DNA from: an uncultured Planctomycetia bacterium
GTDB taxonomy: Bacteria; Planctomycetota; Phycisphaerae; Phycisphaerales; SM1A02
Direction: 5' to 3'
Assembly: GCA_937871505.1 (NCBI GenBank)
Contig: CALMPF010000018.1
Location: 53,580-117,579 of the forward strand
DNA length: 64,000 nt
This document shows, piece by piece, positions 53,672 to 62,311 of this stretch. The position numbers were made by a program, and so were the translations under genes. Under the pieces are notes generated by a model. The model was given only the letters and a program-made list of their open reading frames with translations. It had not been told where the DNA came from and did not search any database. Positions within the stretch are counted from its first letter, which is position 1; each line of letters opens with the position of its first letter.

Positions 53672-53810
53672 CCGCGCGAGCGAAGCCGGGCGGGCGGCGC
53701 TCCGCATGGCGACGGCCGGCGCGCGGAGGCCTCTCGTTCGCCGCGCAGCGCGTCCGGCGAACCCGGCCATTCGCGGCGCGCGGCCGCCCGATCAACGTCG
53801 CCGCCGCCGC

Positions 53811-53816
53811 TACGCT
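53811..53816 (+). promoter_or_regulatory. -10 box TACGCT, 205-aa membrane protein
   Basis: TACGCT ends six bases before ATG 53823. Confidence 0.55.
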
Positions 53817-53822
53817 GCGGCG

Positions 53823-54440
53823 ATGCCCGAACCACCCCCCGGAGGATTCCTCACCCGCCACCTCTTCGAGCAGCCGTGGATCGCTGCCGGGCTGCTGGGC
53901 TTTCTCGGCGCGCTGGTCCTCTGGCGGGCGCTCTCGAGCGGCGAGCGCCGCGGCCAGATCGTCGGAGCTGTCCTCGTCGCGCTGGGGCTGATCGCGGCCC
54001 TGATCGGGAGCATCGTGACCACGCCGGGCGAGCACGCGGCCGCGACCGTGCGGCGCTTCGTCGCGGCCGTCGAGGCCGCGGACCAGGCGGCGGCGCTGGC
54101 GCTGCTGGCCGACAACGCCACGCTCTCGTTCGAGCGCCCGGAGAACCCGCCGATGCCGCGCTCGGCGATCGAGCTCGCCCTGCGCGTCGTCTCGACCACG
54201 CAGCGGATCGAGTCCAACCGGATCACGCATCTCCGCGGGTACACGCTCGATCGGCAGACAGGGATCGTGCACATGGCCTGCTGGACCGAGACCGCATCGA
54301 GCATGGGCAACGTGCCCTCGCAGTGGGTCATCCGGGTGACGCGCCGCGAAGCCCCGGAGGGCGAGCGCTGGCAGGTGGCGCGGATCACCTGCATCTCGAT
54401 CGCAGGCCGCGCGCCGGAGCGCCGCGCATTCGGGATCTAG
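53823..54440 (+). CDS. membrane-anchored NTF2-like protein, unknown function
   Basis: The 205-aa protein has two membrane helices (WIAAGLLGFLGALVLWRAL and IVGAVLVALGLIAALIGSIV). A soluble domain follows whose order of helices and strands resembles SnoaL/NTF2-like folds (VRRFVAAVEAADQAAALALL; ALRVVSTTQRIESNRI; WVIRVTRREAPEGERWQVARI). Such domains bind small ligands or serve as scaffolds. The start is supported by the leaderless-type promoter. The TAG stop overlaps a remnant of the repeat-element terminus (AGCACCACAGCGCCCC). The function is unknown. Confidence 0.75.
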   Translation: MPEPPPGGFLTRHLFEQPWIAAGLLGFLGALVLWRALSSGERRGQIVGAVLVALGLIAALIGSIVTTPGEHAAATVRRFVAAVEAADQAAALALLADNATLSFERPENPPMPRSAIELALRVVSTTQRIESNRITHLRGYTLDRQTGIVHMACWTETASSMGNVPSQWVIRVTRREAPEGERWQVARITCISIAGRAPERRAFGI

Positions 54441-54465
54441 CACCACAGCGCCCCATGGCATCGTG
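54439..54465 (+). repeat. remnant of the MITE/REP-like left terminus
   Basis: AGCACCACAGCGCCCC differs at two positions from the consensus terminus and overlaps the TAG stop, as in mgtE. Similarity stops after about 20 bp. Confidence 0.45.
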
Positions 54466-54513
54466 GCCGACGTCATGGTCGGCTGGGTGACGTTCGCCGT
54501 CGAACGAGCGGCG

Positions 54514-56469
54514 TCAGCTCGCCTGGAGCTGTTCGCGGAGCGAGCCCCCGACCTGCCGCAGCACCTCGTGGGCGACGCGGTTGGGGTTGTATCCCGCGGG
54601 GAGCCGCACCATCGGCTTGCCGTATCGGCGGCAGAACTCCTGCACGCCCTCGAACGAGTGGTTGATCCAGCGGATCGGCAGCAGCACGAGCGCAACCTCC
54701 GGCCGCGCGACCTCGGCCTCGAACGGAGCGATGCTCTGATGATCGATCGTGCCGATCCAGCGGAGCTCCGCCAGCTCGAGCGACTCCTCAAGCGCCGCCG
54801 CTGCATGACGCCGGCGCTCTCCGCCGATGAGCACGACCACGCGCCCGCGGAGCAGCTCGGCGACCTCGCGCACTTCCGGTCCCGGTGTCCGCTCGCGCCG
54901 TGGCGCCTCCTCGACCGCCTCGCGCTGGGCTATGTAGTGCTCCATGGCCCGCATGAGGGCCTGGAATCCCGGCCATTGCTCGTCGTCCCGCGCGACGTCG
55001 TCGTCGATCAGGTCGAAGACGGGAAGCACCAGCTCGCGCAGCTCGCGATCCGAGGGGTTGACGCCGTGGGCCACGAGCGTCTCCACGGTCGCGGCGAGCT
55101 TGCGGCACTCGTCCGGTCGCTCCTCGTCGCTTCGCGCGGGAAGCTGCTGGCAGATGAACTTCAGCTTCCCCATCGCCTTTCTCCGCGCGCGCGAGGAGTC
55201 CAGCGAGTGGCGCATCCGCTTCTCCATCTCCGCGAGGCGCAGGCGGAGATCGGACCACTCGACGGGGTCGGCCGGATCGGAGATGCGCATGTACCGCTTG
55301 ACGAAGATCCGATCCTCCTCGGTCCGGCGGCGCAGCCAGTGAAACGCCTCGTCCTGGTCGCGATCCGTCTGCTCACCGAGATCGACCAGCGCCTTCCGCA
55401 GCGCCGACTGGGCTTCGGCGAGAAGCTGGTAGACGTCCTCGCGCAGCTCCGCCGCCGAGGGATCGTTCGACTGGCGAAGGTCGCGCGCGAGGCGCGCCGC
55501 CGTCGCGAGGTTCTCGTGAACGCAGGCCAGGCGTTCGATGGCGTCGTCGTCCGGGAGGCTCGCGTACGGCTGAAGCGTCCAGGCGAAGCACTCCAGAGCG
55601 CGGGCCTCGTCGATCATGCGGGCGTCGGTGGGCTTGATCGCGGTGTCGAAGTTCTCGCGGGCGAGCATCCGGCGGCGCCGCTCGGCGCTCCAGCGGCAGG
55701 CCCGGGCCTTGAAGTCGTTGTGTCGCGCGACCTGCTCGAGATCGGGACCAGCGGCGCGGTCGAACTCCGCCGCGGACTGACCGACGCCTTCGCTCGCGGC
55801 GGCATCCTGAGACTCCGCGGCCTTGGTCGCTGCGATCAGCTCATGGGCGGCTCCGCGAACTGCGATCTCGGCGATCGAGTCGCCGAGCCTCAGCGGCACG
55901 AGGCCCGTCGAGGGAAGCCGCGCGGTCGGCGGGGCCGGCGGGAGCGACGCAGTCGCCGGAACGATGGGAGCGGCGGGCGTGGCGGGGCCGTGCGCCTTCG
56001 CGGTGCCGTTGCCCGTCGAGCGCGCGGCGGCGGAGTCGAGCTCCTTCTCGTCCCTGTACTCGTGATCTCGGAGCGGCGCGGCTGGCTCCGCCGTCCCGGC
56101 GGGAGCGCTCCCGATGGCCACGAGCCAGCGCCCGATCGCCACCATCGCCTCGCGAACGGCTGGTTCGCGCTCCGCCGCGGCTGAGATCAGTCGCCCGATC
56201 GCCTCGACCGCGCCTTGGAGGTCGTGCGACTCGCCGCCGAGCGATCCTGCCCGGCCCGGCGGACCTGCCGAGCCTGACCGGCAGGACGGCGTCGACGCTG
56301 CCGGCGCATCCGGTGGCGTCGACAGGGAGTCGCCGCGCGGCGGACCGCCGCCCGGGTCGAGCTCGCGGCCGGCCTCGTGGACGGGTTCCGGCGCCGCCTC
56401 TCGAGAGAGTTCAACGCGGGCTTCGGGACGGCCCTCCGAGGCTCCGCGGCGATCGATGGTGTCGAACAT
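54514..56469 (-). CDS. DUF2325-domain protein, unknown function (651 aa)
   Basis: The N-terminal 250 residues are disordered and Pro/Ala/Gly-rich, with one helical block. From about 250 to 530 lies a long helical region (EALRKALVDLGEQ; EEDRIFVKRYMRISDP; RMRHSLDSSRARRKAMGKLK). The C-terminal 110 residues form an alpha/beta domain, GRVVVLIGGERRRHAAAALE...VALVLLPIRWINHSFEGVQE, that matches the DUF2325 pattern (GG at the first loop, later 'sH'). DUF2325 is of unknown function. ATG 56469 has GGAG about seven bases upstream. It is divergent from the threonine aldolase gene; no partner is visible. Confidence 0.75.
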   Translation of the reverse strand: MFDTIDRRGASEGRPEARVELSREAAPEPVHEAGRELDPGGGPPRGDSLSTPPDAPAASTPSCRSGSAGPPGRAGSLGGESHDLQGAVEAIGRLISAAAEREPAVREAMVAIGRWLVAIGSAPAGTAEPAAPLRDHEYRDEKELDSAAARSTGNGTAKAHGPATPAAPIVPATASLPPAPPTARLPSTGLVPLRLGDSIAEIAVRGAAHELIAATKAAESQDAAASEGVGQSAAEFDRAAGPDLEQVARHNDFKARACRWSAERRRRMLARENFDTAIKPTDARMIDEARALECFAWTLQPYASLPDDDAIERLACVHENLATAARLARDLRQSNDPSAAELREDVYQLLAEAQSALRKALVDLGEQTDRDQDEAFHWLRRRTEEDRIFVKRYMRISDPADPVEWSDLRLRLAEMEKRMRHSLDSSRARRKAMGKLKFICQQLPARSDEERPDECRKLAATVETLVAHGVNPSDRELRELVLPVFDLIDDDVARDDEQWPGFQALMRAMEHYIAQREAVEEAPRRERTPGPEVREVAELLRGRVVVLIGGERRRHAAAALEESLELAELRWIGTIDHQSIAPFEAEVARPEVALVLLPIRWINHSFEGVQEFCRRYGKPMVRLPAGYNPNRVAHEVLRQVGGSLREQLQAS

Positions 56470-56573
56470 CTGGGTCTCCAGCAGACGAGACCCCCCGAGA
56501 ACCGACAGCGAGGCGCGAAGGACGCCGGGCGTGGGCGATTCGGCCGAACGGGGGGATCGTAGCTGCGCCGCGA

Positions 56574-56579
56574 TACCCT
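56574..56579 (+). promoter_or_regulatory. -10 box TACCCT, threonine aldolase gene
   Basis: TACCCT would start a message with a leader of about 34 nt before ATG 56620. Confidence 0.4.
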
Positions 56580-56619
56580 GCGAATCCGAGCGTGAGCGAT
56601 CGCGCGCCCCGGACTCCGC

Positions 56620-57708
56620 ATGTCCTCCATCCGACCCTCCGTCGTCGATCTTCGCTCCGACACCGTCACGCGCCCCACCGCGGAGATGTACGCCGCGATG
56701 CGCGCCGCGGAGCTGGGCGACGACGTGCTCGGGGACGATCCGACGGTCCGCCAGCTTGAGGAGACGATCGCCTCCCGTCTCGGGAAGGAGGCGGCGTGCT
56801 TCGTGCCCAGCGGAACGATGGCGAACCAGTCGGCGATCCGGGCCCTGACGAGGCCGGGGGACGAGATCATCGCCCATCGCGACAGCCACGTCATCCACTA
56901 CGAGACCGGCGCGCTCGCGGGGATCTGCGGCGTCCAGGTGCGACCGATCGACGGCGCGGGGGGGGTCTTCGACCCTGCCGAAGTGGACGCAGCGGTGCGG
57001 CCCGCGAACCACCACTCGCCGCGCACCAGCCTGCTGGTCCTCGAGAACACCAACAACCGCGGCGGCGGCACCGTCTGGCGGCCGGATGCCTTCGCGGCGG
57101 CGTGCGCCGCGGCGCGCCGACGAGGTCTGCGGATCCATCTTGACGGCGCGCGGCTCTTCAACGCCTGCGTGGCCCTGATGGCGCCCCCGACGACCTGGAC
57201 GCGCCTCGTCGACACCGTCTCGGTCTGCTTCTCCAAGGGGCTCGGGGCGCCGGCAGGAAGCGCCGTGGCAGGCGACGCCGCCACGATCGGCGAGGTTCGT
57301 CGCCTGCGGAAGATGCTCGGCGGCGCGATGCGCCAGAGCGGCCTGCTCGCGGCGGCGGCGCTCCACGCCCTCGATCGGCATGTCGAGCGTCTGGAGGAGG
57401 ATCATCGCCTCGCGGAGCGGCTCGCCGAGGGGGTCGAGACGATCGCGGGCCTCGCGCTGGTGCCGATGCCCGCACCGCGGACGAACATGGTCTTCTTCGA
57501 TCTCGATCCGCGCTGCGGCAGCGCAGCGTCGGTCTGCGCGGCGCTCGAGGCCGGCGGGGTGCGCCTGCTGCCCTTCGGCCCGCAGCGACTCCGCGCCGTC
57601 ACCCACCTCGACGTGGACGCCGCGGGCATCGCCCGCGCGATCGCGGCGCTGCGCGCCGCCGTCGCGGGCGACTCAGCCCTGCACCGGGCAGAGGTGCGGG
57701 CGTCATGA
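56620..57708 (+). CDS. ltaE: low-specificity L-threonine aldolase
   Basis: This 362-aa PLP enzyme of fold type I splits threonine (or allo-threonine) to glycine and acetaldehyde. The motifs DLRSDTVTRPTAEMYAAM, GDDVLGDDPTVRQLE, FVPSGTMANQ, LENTNNRGGGTV, IHLDGARLFNA and SVCFSKGLGAPAGS (PLP lysine about 207) are all present and the length is normal. A run of eight G (56958-56965) lies inside the gene, in a GAGG-coding stretch. The ATG at 56620 is the first in frame. Confidence 0.95.
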   Translation: MSSIRPSVVDLRSDTVTRPTAEMYAAMRAAELGDDVLGDDPTVRQLEETIASRLGKEAACFVPSGTMANQSAIRALTRPGDEIIAHRDSHVIHYETGALAGICGVQVRPIDGAGGVFDPAEVDAAVRPANHHSPRTSLLVLENTNNRGGGTVWRPDAFAAACAAARRRGLRIHLDGARLFNACVALMAPPTTWTRLVDTVSVCFSKGLGAPAGSAVAGDAATIGEVRRLRKMLGGAMRQSGLLAAAALHALDRHVERLEEDHRLAERLAEGVETIAGLALVPMPAPRTNMVFFDLDPRCGSAASVCAALEAGGVRLLPFGPQRLRAVTHLDVDAAGIARAIAALRAAVAGDSALHRAEVRAS

Positions 57709-57779
57709 GGCCGAAGCGCGGACGGTCCGGCCGGGCGCCGTCCGCGCGTCGATGTCATCGCGGCTCGCCGTCGCTCAAG

Positions 57780-57785
57780 TAGGAT
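57780..57785 (+). promoter_or_regulatory. -10 box TAGGAT, upp
   Basis: TAGGAT ends six bases before ATG 57792; no ribosome-binding site is seen. Confidence 0.4.
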
Positions 57786-57791
57786 GCTCCG

Positions 57792-58439
57792 ATGCCCGTG
57801 ACGCACCCGGAGTTCGCGAATCTCCGCGTCTTCGCCCACCCGCTCATCCAGACCAAGCTCACGCGCGTGCGCGATCGCCGGACGGCGTCGCGCGAGTTCC
57901 GCCGTCTGCTCAACGAGATCGCGGGCCTGATGACCTACGAGGCGACGCGCCGACTGGCGACTCGCGGCGTCTCGGTCGAGTCGCCGCTCGAGTCCTGCCC
58001 CGGCTGCGAGCTGGCCGAGCCGATCACGATCGCGCCGATCCTCCGCGCCGGCGTGGCGATGACCGAGGGAATCCTCGCCCTGCTCCCGGAGGCGCGGGTC
58101 GGCTTCATCGGGATCTACCGGGACGAGTCCTCGCTCGAGCCGGTGGACTACTACGCCAAGTTCCCGCCCGATGTCGCCTCCGGACCGGTGCTGCTGGTCG
58201 ATCCGATGCTCGCCACCGGCGGCAGCGCCATCCACGCGGTCGCGCGGCTGAAGGAGCACGGGTGCAGGGACATCCAGCTCATCTGCCTCGTCGCGGCGCC
58301 GGAGGGCGTGCGAAGGATGGAGGCCGCCCATCCCGACGTGATCGTCCACGCCGCGGCGATCGATCGGCAGCTCGACGCCCGGGGCTACATCCTGCCCGGT
58401 CTGGGCGACGCGGGCGATCGGATCTTCGGCACCGCGTAG
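57792..58439 (+). CDS. upp: uracil phosphoribosyltransferase
   Basis: This 215-aa type I phosphoribosyltransferase for pyrimidine salvage turns uracil + PRPP into UMP. The motifs HPLIQTKLTRVRDRRTASREF at the N-terminus, the PRPP loop VLLVDPMLATGGSA (about 134-147) and the uracil-binding YILPGLGDAGDRIFGT at the C-terminus are intact. The length is normal. It lies 34 bp before the DNA methyltransferase gene on the same strand and may be co-transcribed with it. Confidence 0.97.
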   Translation: MPVTHPEFANLRVFAHPLIQTKLTRVRDRRTASREFRRLLNEIAGLMTYEATRRLATRGVSVESPLESCPGCELAEPITIAPILRAGVAMTEGILALLPEARVGFIGIYRDESSLEPVDYYAKFPPDVASGPVLLVDPMLATGGSAIHAVARLKEHGCRDIQLICLVAAPEGVRRMEAAHPDVIVHAAAIDRQLDARGYILPGLGDAGDRIFGTA

Positions 58440-58473
58440 CGGCCCGCGCGACGCACGGCTCCTCCTCACGACC

Positions 58474-59532
58474 ATGCCAACGCAGAAGAACATCGAGTTC
58501 GACCGCCCCGGCGGCTACGCGACGCCGACCGGAGCTGCCGTCGTGCAGCGCCGCGCGGCGCGGGAGCTGGCCGAGGCGGACATCAGGCTCTTCGGAGATC
58601 GCGTCCCCGCGCATCGAGCCGACGAGACGGCGGCCTCGGCAGCGCCGGTTCCGGCGCACGCGGCCGACGATCCCGACACCAGGCTCTACGTCGGCGACTG
58701 CCGCGACATCCTTCCGGCGCTGCCCGATCGCGGTTCCGTCGACCTGGTCTTCGCGGATCCGCCCTTCAACTGGGAGGTGCCCTACGAGAGCTGGAAGGAC
58801 GGGATGCCGCGCGATCACTACGAGCGGTTCACCTTCGACTGGCTCGACGCCTGCGTCGAGTGCCTGGCACCGCACGGATCGATCTGGGTGAACATCCCCG
58901 ACGACACCGCCGCCGAGATCGTGATGCACCTGAAGCGGCGCGGCCTCACGATGGTGAACTGGTGCATCTGGCACTTCCGGTTCGGGCAGCACCGCGAGAG
59001 CGCGTTCATCTCGAGCAAGGTGCACGCGCTCTACTTCGCGAAGGATGCCTCAGCGCGGCGGTGGAATCCGGAGGCGATCCTCGAGCCCTCCGACCGTGCG
59101 AGCGTCTACGCCGACCCGCGGACGATGGCCAAGGACGAGAACAAGGGCCTCCGCGTTCCGATGGACGTCTGGTACGGCCCCTTCTGGGGGCGCGTGCAGG
59201 GAAACAACTCCGAGCGGAGGTCGCTGCACCACAACCAGCTTCCGGAGGCGTACCTCGAGCGGATCATCCTCGCCTGTTCGAACGAGGGCGATCTGGTGCT
59301 CGATCCCTTCTGCGGAAGCGGGACCACCTCCACGGTGGCGCGGGCGTGGAAGCGGCGCTCGATCACCACCGAGCACAGCGCCGCGAACGCCGCGAGCGCG
59401 TGGGAGCGGATCTTCGGAGTCGGGATGCGCCGCAAGGGCGTCGCCGCCGCCGGGACGGCCGCGGCGACCACCGCCAAGGGGAACCCGCGGCGCGCAGCGG
59501 CGTCGCTCTTCGCTGCGGAGGAGGGCGAGTGA
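58474..59532 (+). CDS. solitary DNA adenine/cytosine-N4 methyltransferase, beta-class order
   Basis: The 352-aa protein has the catalytic motif IV DPPF at about residue 95 (LVFADPPFNWEVPY) and the SAM-binding motif I DPFCGSGTT at about 277-285, in that order. This places it in the beta class, like CcrM. The middle holds the target-recognition region. DPPF points to N6-adenine or N4-cytosine methylation. No restriction endonuclease or specificity gene is beside it: the neighbours are upp and an esterase. This suggests an orphan enzyme with a regulatory role. The C-terminus is Ala/Arg-rich. Its TGA overlaps the GTG of the esterase gene. Confidence 0.92.
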   Translation: MPTQKNIEFDRPGGYATPTGAAVVQRRAARELAEADIRLFGDRVPAHRADETAASAAPVPAHAADDPDTRLYVGDCRDILPALPDRGSVDLVFADPPFNWEVPYESWKDGMPRDHYERFTFDWLDACVECLAPHGSIWVNIPDDTAAEIVMHLKRRGLTMVNWCIWHFRFGQHRESAFISSKVHALYFAKDASARRWNPEAILEPSDRASVYADPRTMAKDENKGLRVPMDVWYGPFWGRVQGNNSERRSLHHNQLPEAYLERIILACSNEGDLVLDPFCGSGTTSTVARAWKRRSITTEHSAANAASAWERIFGVGMRRKGVAAAGTAAATTAKGNPRRAAASLFAAEEGE

Positions 59533-61169
59533 GCCGGCTCCGCCGAACGTCAATCGGTCCTGATGGCCCGGGCCGCCGCCTCGCGCTGGGCGTCGTCCTC
59601 GCGGCGCCGGCCGGAGGTGCCGCAGTCCCGACGCTCGCGCTCACCGCGGACACCGTCATCGTCAGGCTCGCCGAGGATGTCCTGCCGGTGCGGACCAGCG
59701 GGCGGCTGCTTCTCTTCCTTGTCGACGACGGGGAGCGTCGCCTCGCCGGCCGCGATCCGATCGAAGCGCCGTTCTTCAGGTCGCCGCAGCCGGTCTACTC
59801 GGTCGCGGCGACCCTCGAGCCCGGCGGTGCCGTCGTCTTCGGCGAGGCCGAGGGCGCCTGGCCCGTGCCGATTGCGGAGCTCGAAGGAGCCTTCCGCGCC
59901 CAGGCCGTCTTCCGCTGCAATCCCGACGAGCGCTCCCATCGCGCATGGGGCAACCCCCGCAGCGCTCCGACGACCATCGAGCTGGCGCGGGATCGGTCCG
60001 ATTCGATCGAGCTCGTCCTCTCGCACGTCGACGCCAGGAAGCCGCGGAGCAATCCGGACCCGACCTTCGGCGATGCGCTTGTCTGGGTCGAGCTCCGCAG
60101 CGAGATCCTCAGCGCGGTGCGCGGCCGCGACGCCTTCCTCCGCGCAGGCGTGGCGCTGCCGCCGGGCCACGCCGACGGCGCGAACGCCGAGCGACGCTGG
60201 CCGACCGTCTACGTCGTGCCCGGCTTCGGCGGGCGCGACGAGGGGGCCCGTGGCTACGCGGCGATGTTCGCGGCGCGCGGCTCGTCCGCGCTGATGCCGG
60301 AGGCGGTTCACGTCGTGCTCGACCCCGAAGGCCCGCTCGGACATCACGGCTTCGCCGACGGCACGAGCAACGGGCCGGTCGGAATGGCGCTCATCGAGGA
60401 GCTGATCCCGCATCTCGAGGAGCGCTTCCGGCTCGACCGGCGCCCGCCGGCGCGGATCGTGACCGGTCACTCCTCCGGCGGCTGGTCGGCGATCTGGCTG
60501 ACGCTCATGCATCCGGAGACCTTCGGGGCCTGCTGGGCGAGCGCTCCGGATCCGGTCGACTTCTCAGCGTTTCAGATGACCGACCTCTACGCCGACGCGA
60601 ACCTGTTCGTCGGACCCGAAGGGGACGAGACGCCGTCGTACCGCCTCGTGGCGCCGGGGACCGAACGGGTGCTGATGACGACGCGGCAGGAGGTCGGCGT
60701 CGAGCGGGCGATGAGTCCCGACGGCCTCTCCGGCGAGCAGTGGGGGGCATGGATGGCGATGTACTCGCCCGCGCTCGCATCGACCGGCGCGCCCGCGTGG
60801 GTCGCCGACCCGGTGACCGGCGCCATCGACCGATACGTCGTCGAGACCGCCTGGACGCGCTACGACATCGCGCGGCGCATCGCGGGCGACCCCGAGCGGT
60901 TCCTGCCCCTGCTGCCGCGGATCCGCATCGCCGTGGGCACGCGGGACTCCTTCTACCTCGAGCGCGCGGTGCGGCGGTTCGCCGAACGGCTGGTCGAGCT
61001 CGGTGCCGCAGAGGGTCCGCTGCCCCGCGAAGGCGGTGAGGTCAGGATCGGCGACGGGCCGGGCATGATCTGGTTTCTCGAGGGCGGCACGCACGACTCC
61101 ATCGTGCCGACGGCGACGATGCGCTGGTCGCGCGAGATGCGCGATCATCTGCGCGCGCTCGAGAGATGA
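59529..61169 (+). CDS. secreted esterase-type alpha/beta hydrolase
   Basis: This 546-aa protein has an N-terminal export signal (LALGVVLAAPAGGAAVPT) and a beta-rich N-terminal domain to about residue 210. An alpha/beta hydrolase of the putative-esterase (Fes/esterase D) type follows, with nucleophile motif TGHSSGGWSA at about 313, preceded by the YVVPGFGG strand. A C-terminal EGGTHDSI histidine completes the likely triad. It would cleave an ester outside the cytoplasm; the substrate is unknown. The GTG at 59529 overlaps the methyltransferase stop (GTGA), so the two are translated together, an odd functional pairing. Confidence 0.87.
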   Translation: MSRLRRTSIGPDGPGRRLALGVVLAAPAGGAAVPTLALTADTVIVRLAEDVLPVRTSGRLLLFLVDDGERRLAGRDPIEAPFFRSPQPVYSVAATLEPGGAVVFGEAEGAWPVPIAELEGAFRAQAVFRCNPDERSHRAWGNPRSAPTTIELARDRSDSIELVLSHVDARKPRSNPDPTFGDALVWVELRSEILSAVRGRDAFLRAGVALPPGHADGANAERRWPTVYVVPGFGGRDEGARGYAAMFAARGSSALMPEAVHVVLDPEGPLGHHGFADGTSNGPVGMALIEELIPHLEERFRLDRRPPARIVTGHSSGGWSAIWLTLMHPETFGACWASAPDPVDFSAFQMTDLYADANLFVGPEGDETPSYRLVAPGTERVLMTTRQEVGVERAMSPDGLSGEQWGAWMAMYSPALASTGAPAWVADPVTGAIDRYVVETAWTRYDIARRIAGDPERFLPLLPRIRIAVGTRDSFYLERAVRRFAERLVELGAAEGPLPREGGEVRIGDGPGMIWFLEGGTHDSIVPTATMRWSREMRDHLRALER

Positions 61170-61236
61170 CTGCGCCGATGCAGGCCGCGCCGCCTCGGCG
61201 CGATGCGGCGAACCTCCCTCCGCCTGGCGGCCTCCG

Positions 61237-62022
61237 CTAGCGCATCCACTTGATCGCCATGATGCCCAGCACCGCGACCACGCCGACGACGAGGCAGGCG
61301 AGGTTGAAGTAGCGGTCGATCAGGCGCTTGACCGGCGGGCCGAAGAAGTACATGAGCGCGGCCACGCCGAAGAAGCGCAGTCCGCGTCCGAGGGCGGAGC
61401 CGATCACGAGGGCGAGCAGCGAGACCGAGAAGACTCCCGCTGCGACGGTGAAGACCTTGTACGGAATCGGTGTGAACGCCGCGAGGAAGACCGCTTCGAG
61501 CGCGTTGCTCTCGTACTTCCCGCGCACGAGTTCGAAGTTCGCCTGGCTGATGATGAAGCGGAAGAAGAAGCCCTCGACGAGGTGCCACATTCCCCACCCG
61601 ATCAGGTACCCGAGGACGCCGCCGAGGACGCTCCCGACCGTGCTCACCGTCGCGTACCACCACGCCCGGCTGCGCCGTTCGAGGCTCAGGGCGATCTGGA
61701 GGACATCGGGCGGGATCGGAAAGAAGCTCGATTCCATCACGGCCACCAGGAAGAGCGCCGTGGTCGCGTGGCGACGGTGTGCCAGCGAGAGCGTCCAGTC
61801 GTAGAGCCGCCGGTGATACGCCCAGCGCGGGACGGGCGGTCGCAGGTCGGGCAGGGCGTGAGGGGCGGGTCCGGCCGCGACGCAGGCCGGGATGCCGGTC
61901 GCCTTGCCGGTCGCCTCCGGAGACGGCGCCGCTCGGGGGCCTTCGATCGGCTCGATCATCGCAGTCGGGGTACCCGCGCCGAGGGCGTCGGAATCCGGTG
62001 AGGCGTCGCGGGGCCGGGACAT
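61237..62022 (-). CDS. YqaA/DedA-family membrane protein
   Basis: The 261-aa protein starts with a 75-residue soluble Ala/Pro-rich lead. The membrane part contains the DedA/SNARE-associated (VTT) pattern: FLVAVMESSFFPIPPDVLQIAL, GSVLGGVLGYLIGWGMWHLV, and FLAAFTPIPYKVFTVAAGVF, the 'F.PiP.k' loop of YqaA. Relatives act in lipid scrambling or undecaprenyl-phosphate recycling; YqaA members are less studied. ATG 62022 has TACCAT eight bases upstream, which supports the long N-terminus. Confidence 0.9.
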   Translation of the reverse strand: MSRPRDASPDSDALGAGTPTAMIEPIEGPRAAPSPEATGKATGIPACVAAGPAPHALPDLRPPVPRWAYHRRLYDWTLSLAHRRHATTALFLVAVMESSFFPIPPDVLQIALSLERRSRAWWYATVSTVGSVLGGVLGYLIGWGMWHLVEGFFFRFIISQANFELVRGKYESNALEAVFLAAFTPIPYKVFTVAAGVFSVSLLALVIGSALGRGLRFFGVAALMYFFGPPVKRLIDRYFNLACLVVGVVAVLGIMAIKWMR

Positions 62023-62030
62023 TGGCGAGC

Positions 62031-62036
62031 ATGGTA
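62031..62036 (-). promoter_or_regulatory. -10 box TACCAT, yqaA-like gene
   Basis: TACCAT on the minus strand ends eight bases before ATG 62022. Confidence 0.5.
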
Positions 62037-62065
62037 GAGAAGCGCGTCCCGCGAGCGCCCCCCTG

Positions 62066-62083
62066 CCCCCCCCCGGGGGGGGG
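62066..62083. other. C9G9 perfect palindrome
   Basis: Nine C followed directly by nine G lie between two divergent genes, followed by two direct copies of GGGCGGCACG. It could extrude a hairpin or slip during replication. Confidence 0.75.
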
Positions 62084-62258
62084 CGGCACGGGGCGGCACG
62101 GAGCTGGCACGGTTCGGCGTGCCATCGGGTCCCGCTGCGGAAGCTCGATGCCGAGCGCGGTCCGGGTCGCCGATGCGCGGCCGCGACCGCCGCGCCGCGA
62201 GCCGCCACCGAGCTCCTCTGCTCCTCTCGGGCCCGCCGCCGCAGCGCGGTCGCTTTCC

Positions 62259-62264
62259 TACGCT
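62259..62264 (+). promoter_or_regulatory. candidate -10 box TACGCT, DNRLRE/dockerin-like gene
   Basis: TACGCT would give a leader of about 40 nt before ATG 62312. Confidence 0.4.
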
Positions 62265-62311
62265 CTCCGACCTCTGTTCCGCACCGGTCGAGAACCTCCA
62301 GCGTGCCCCGC

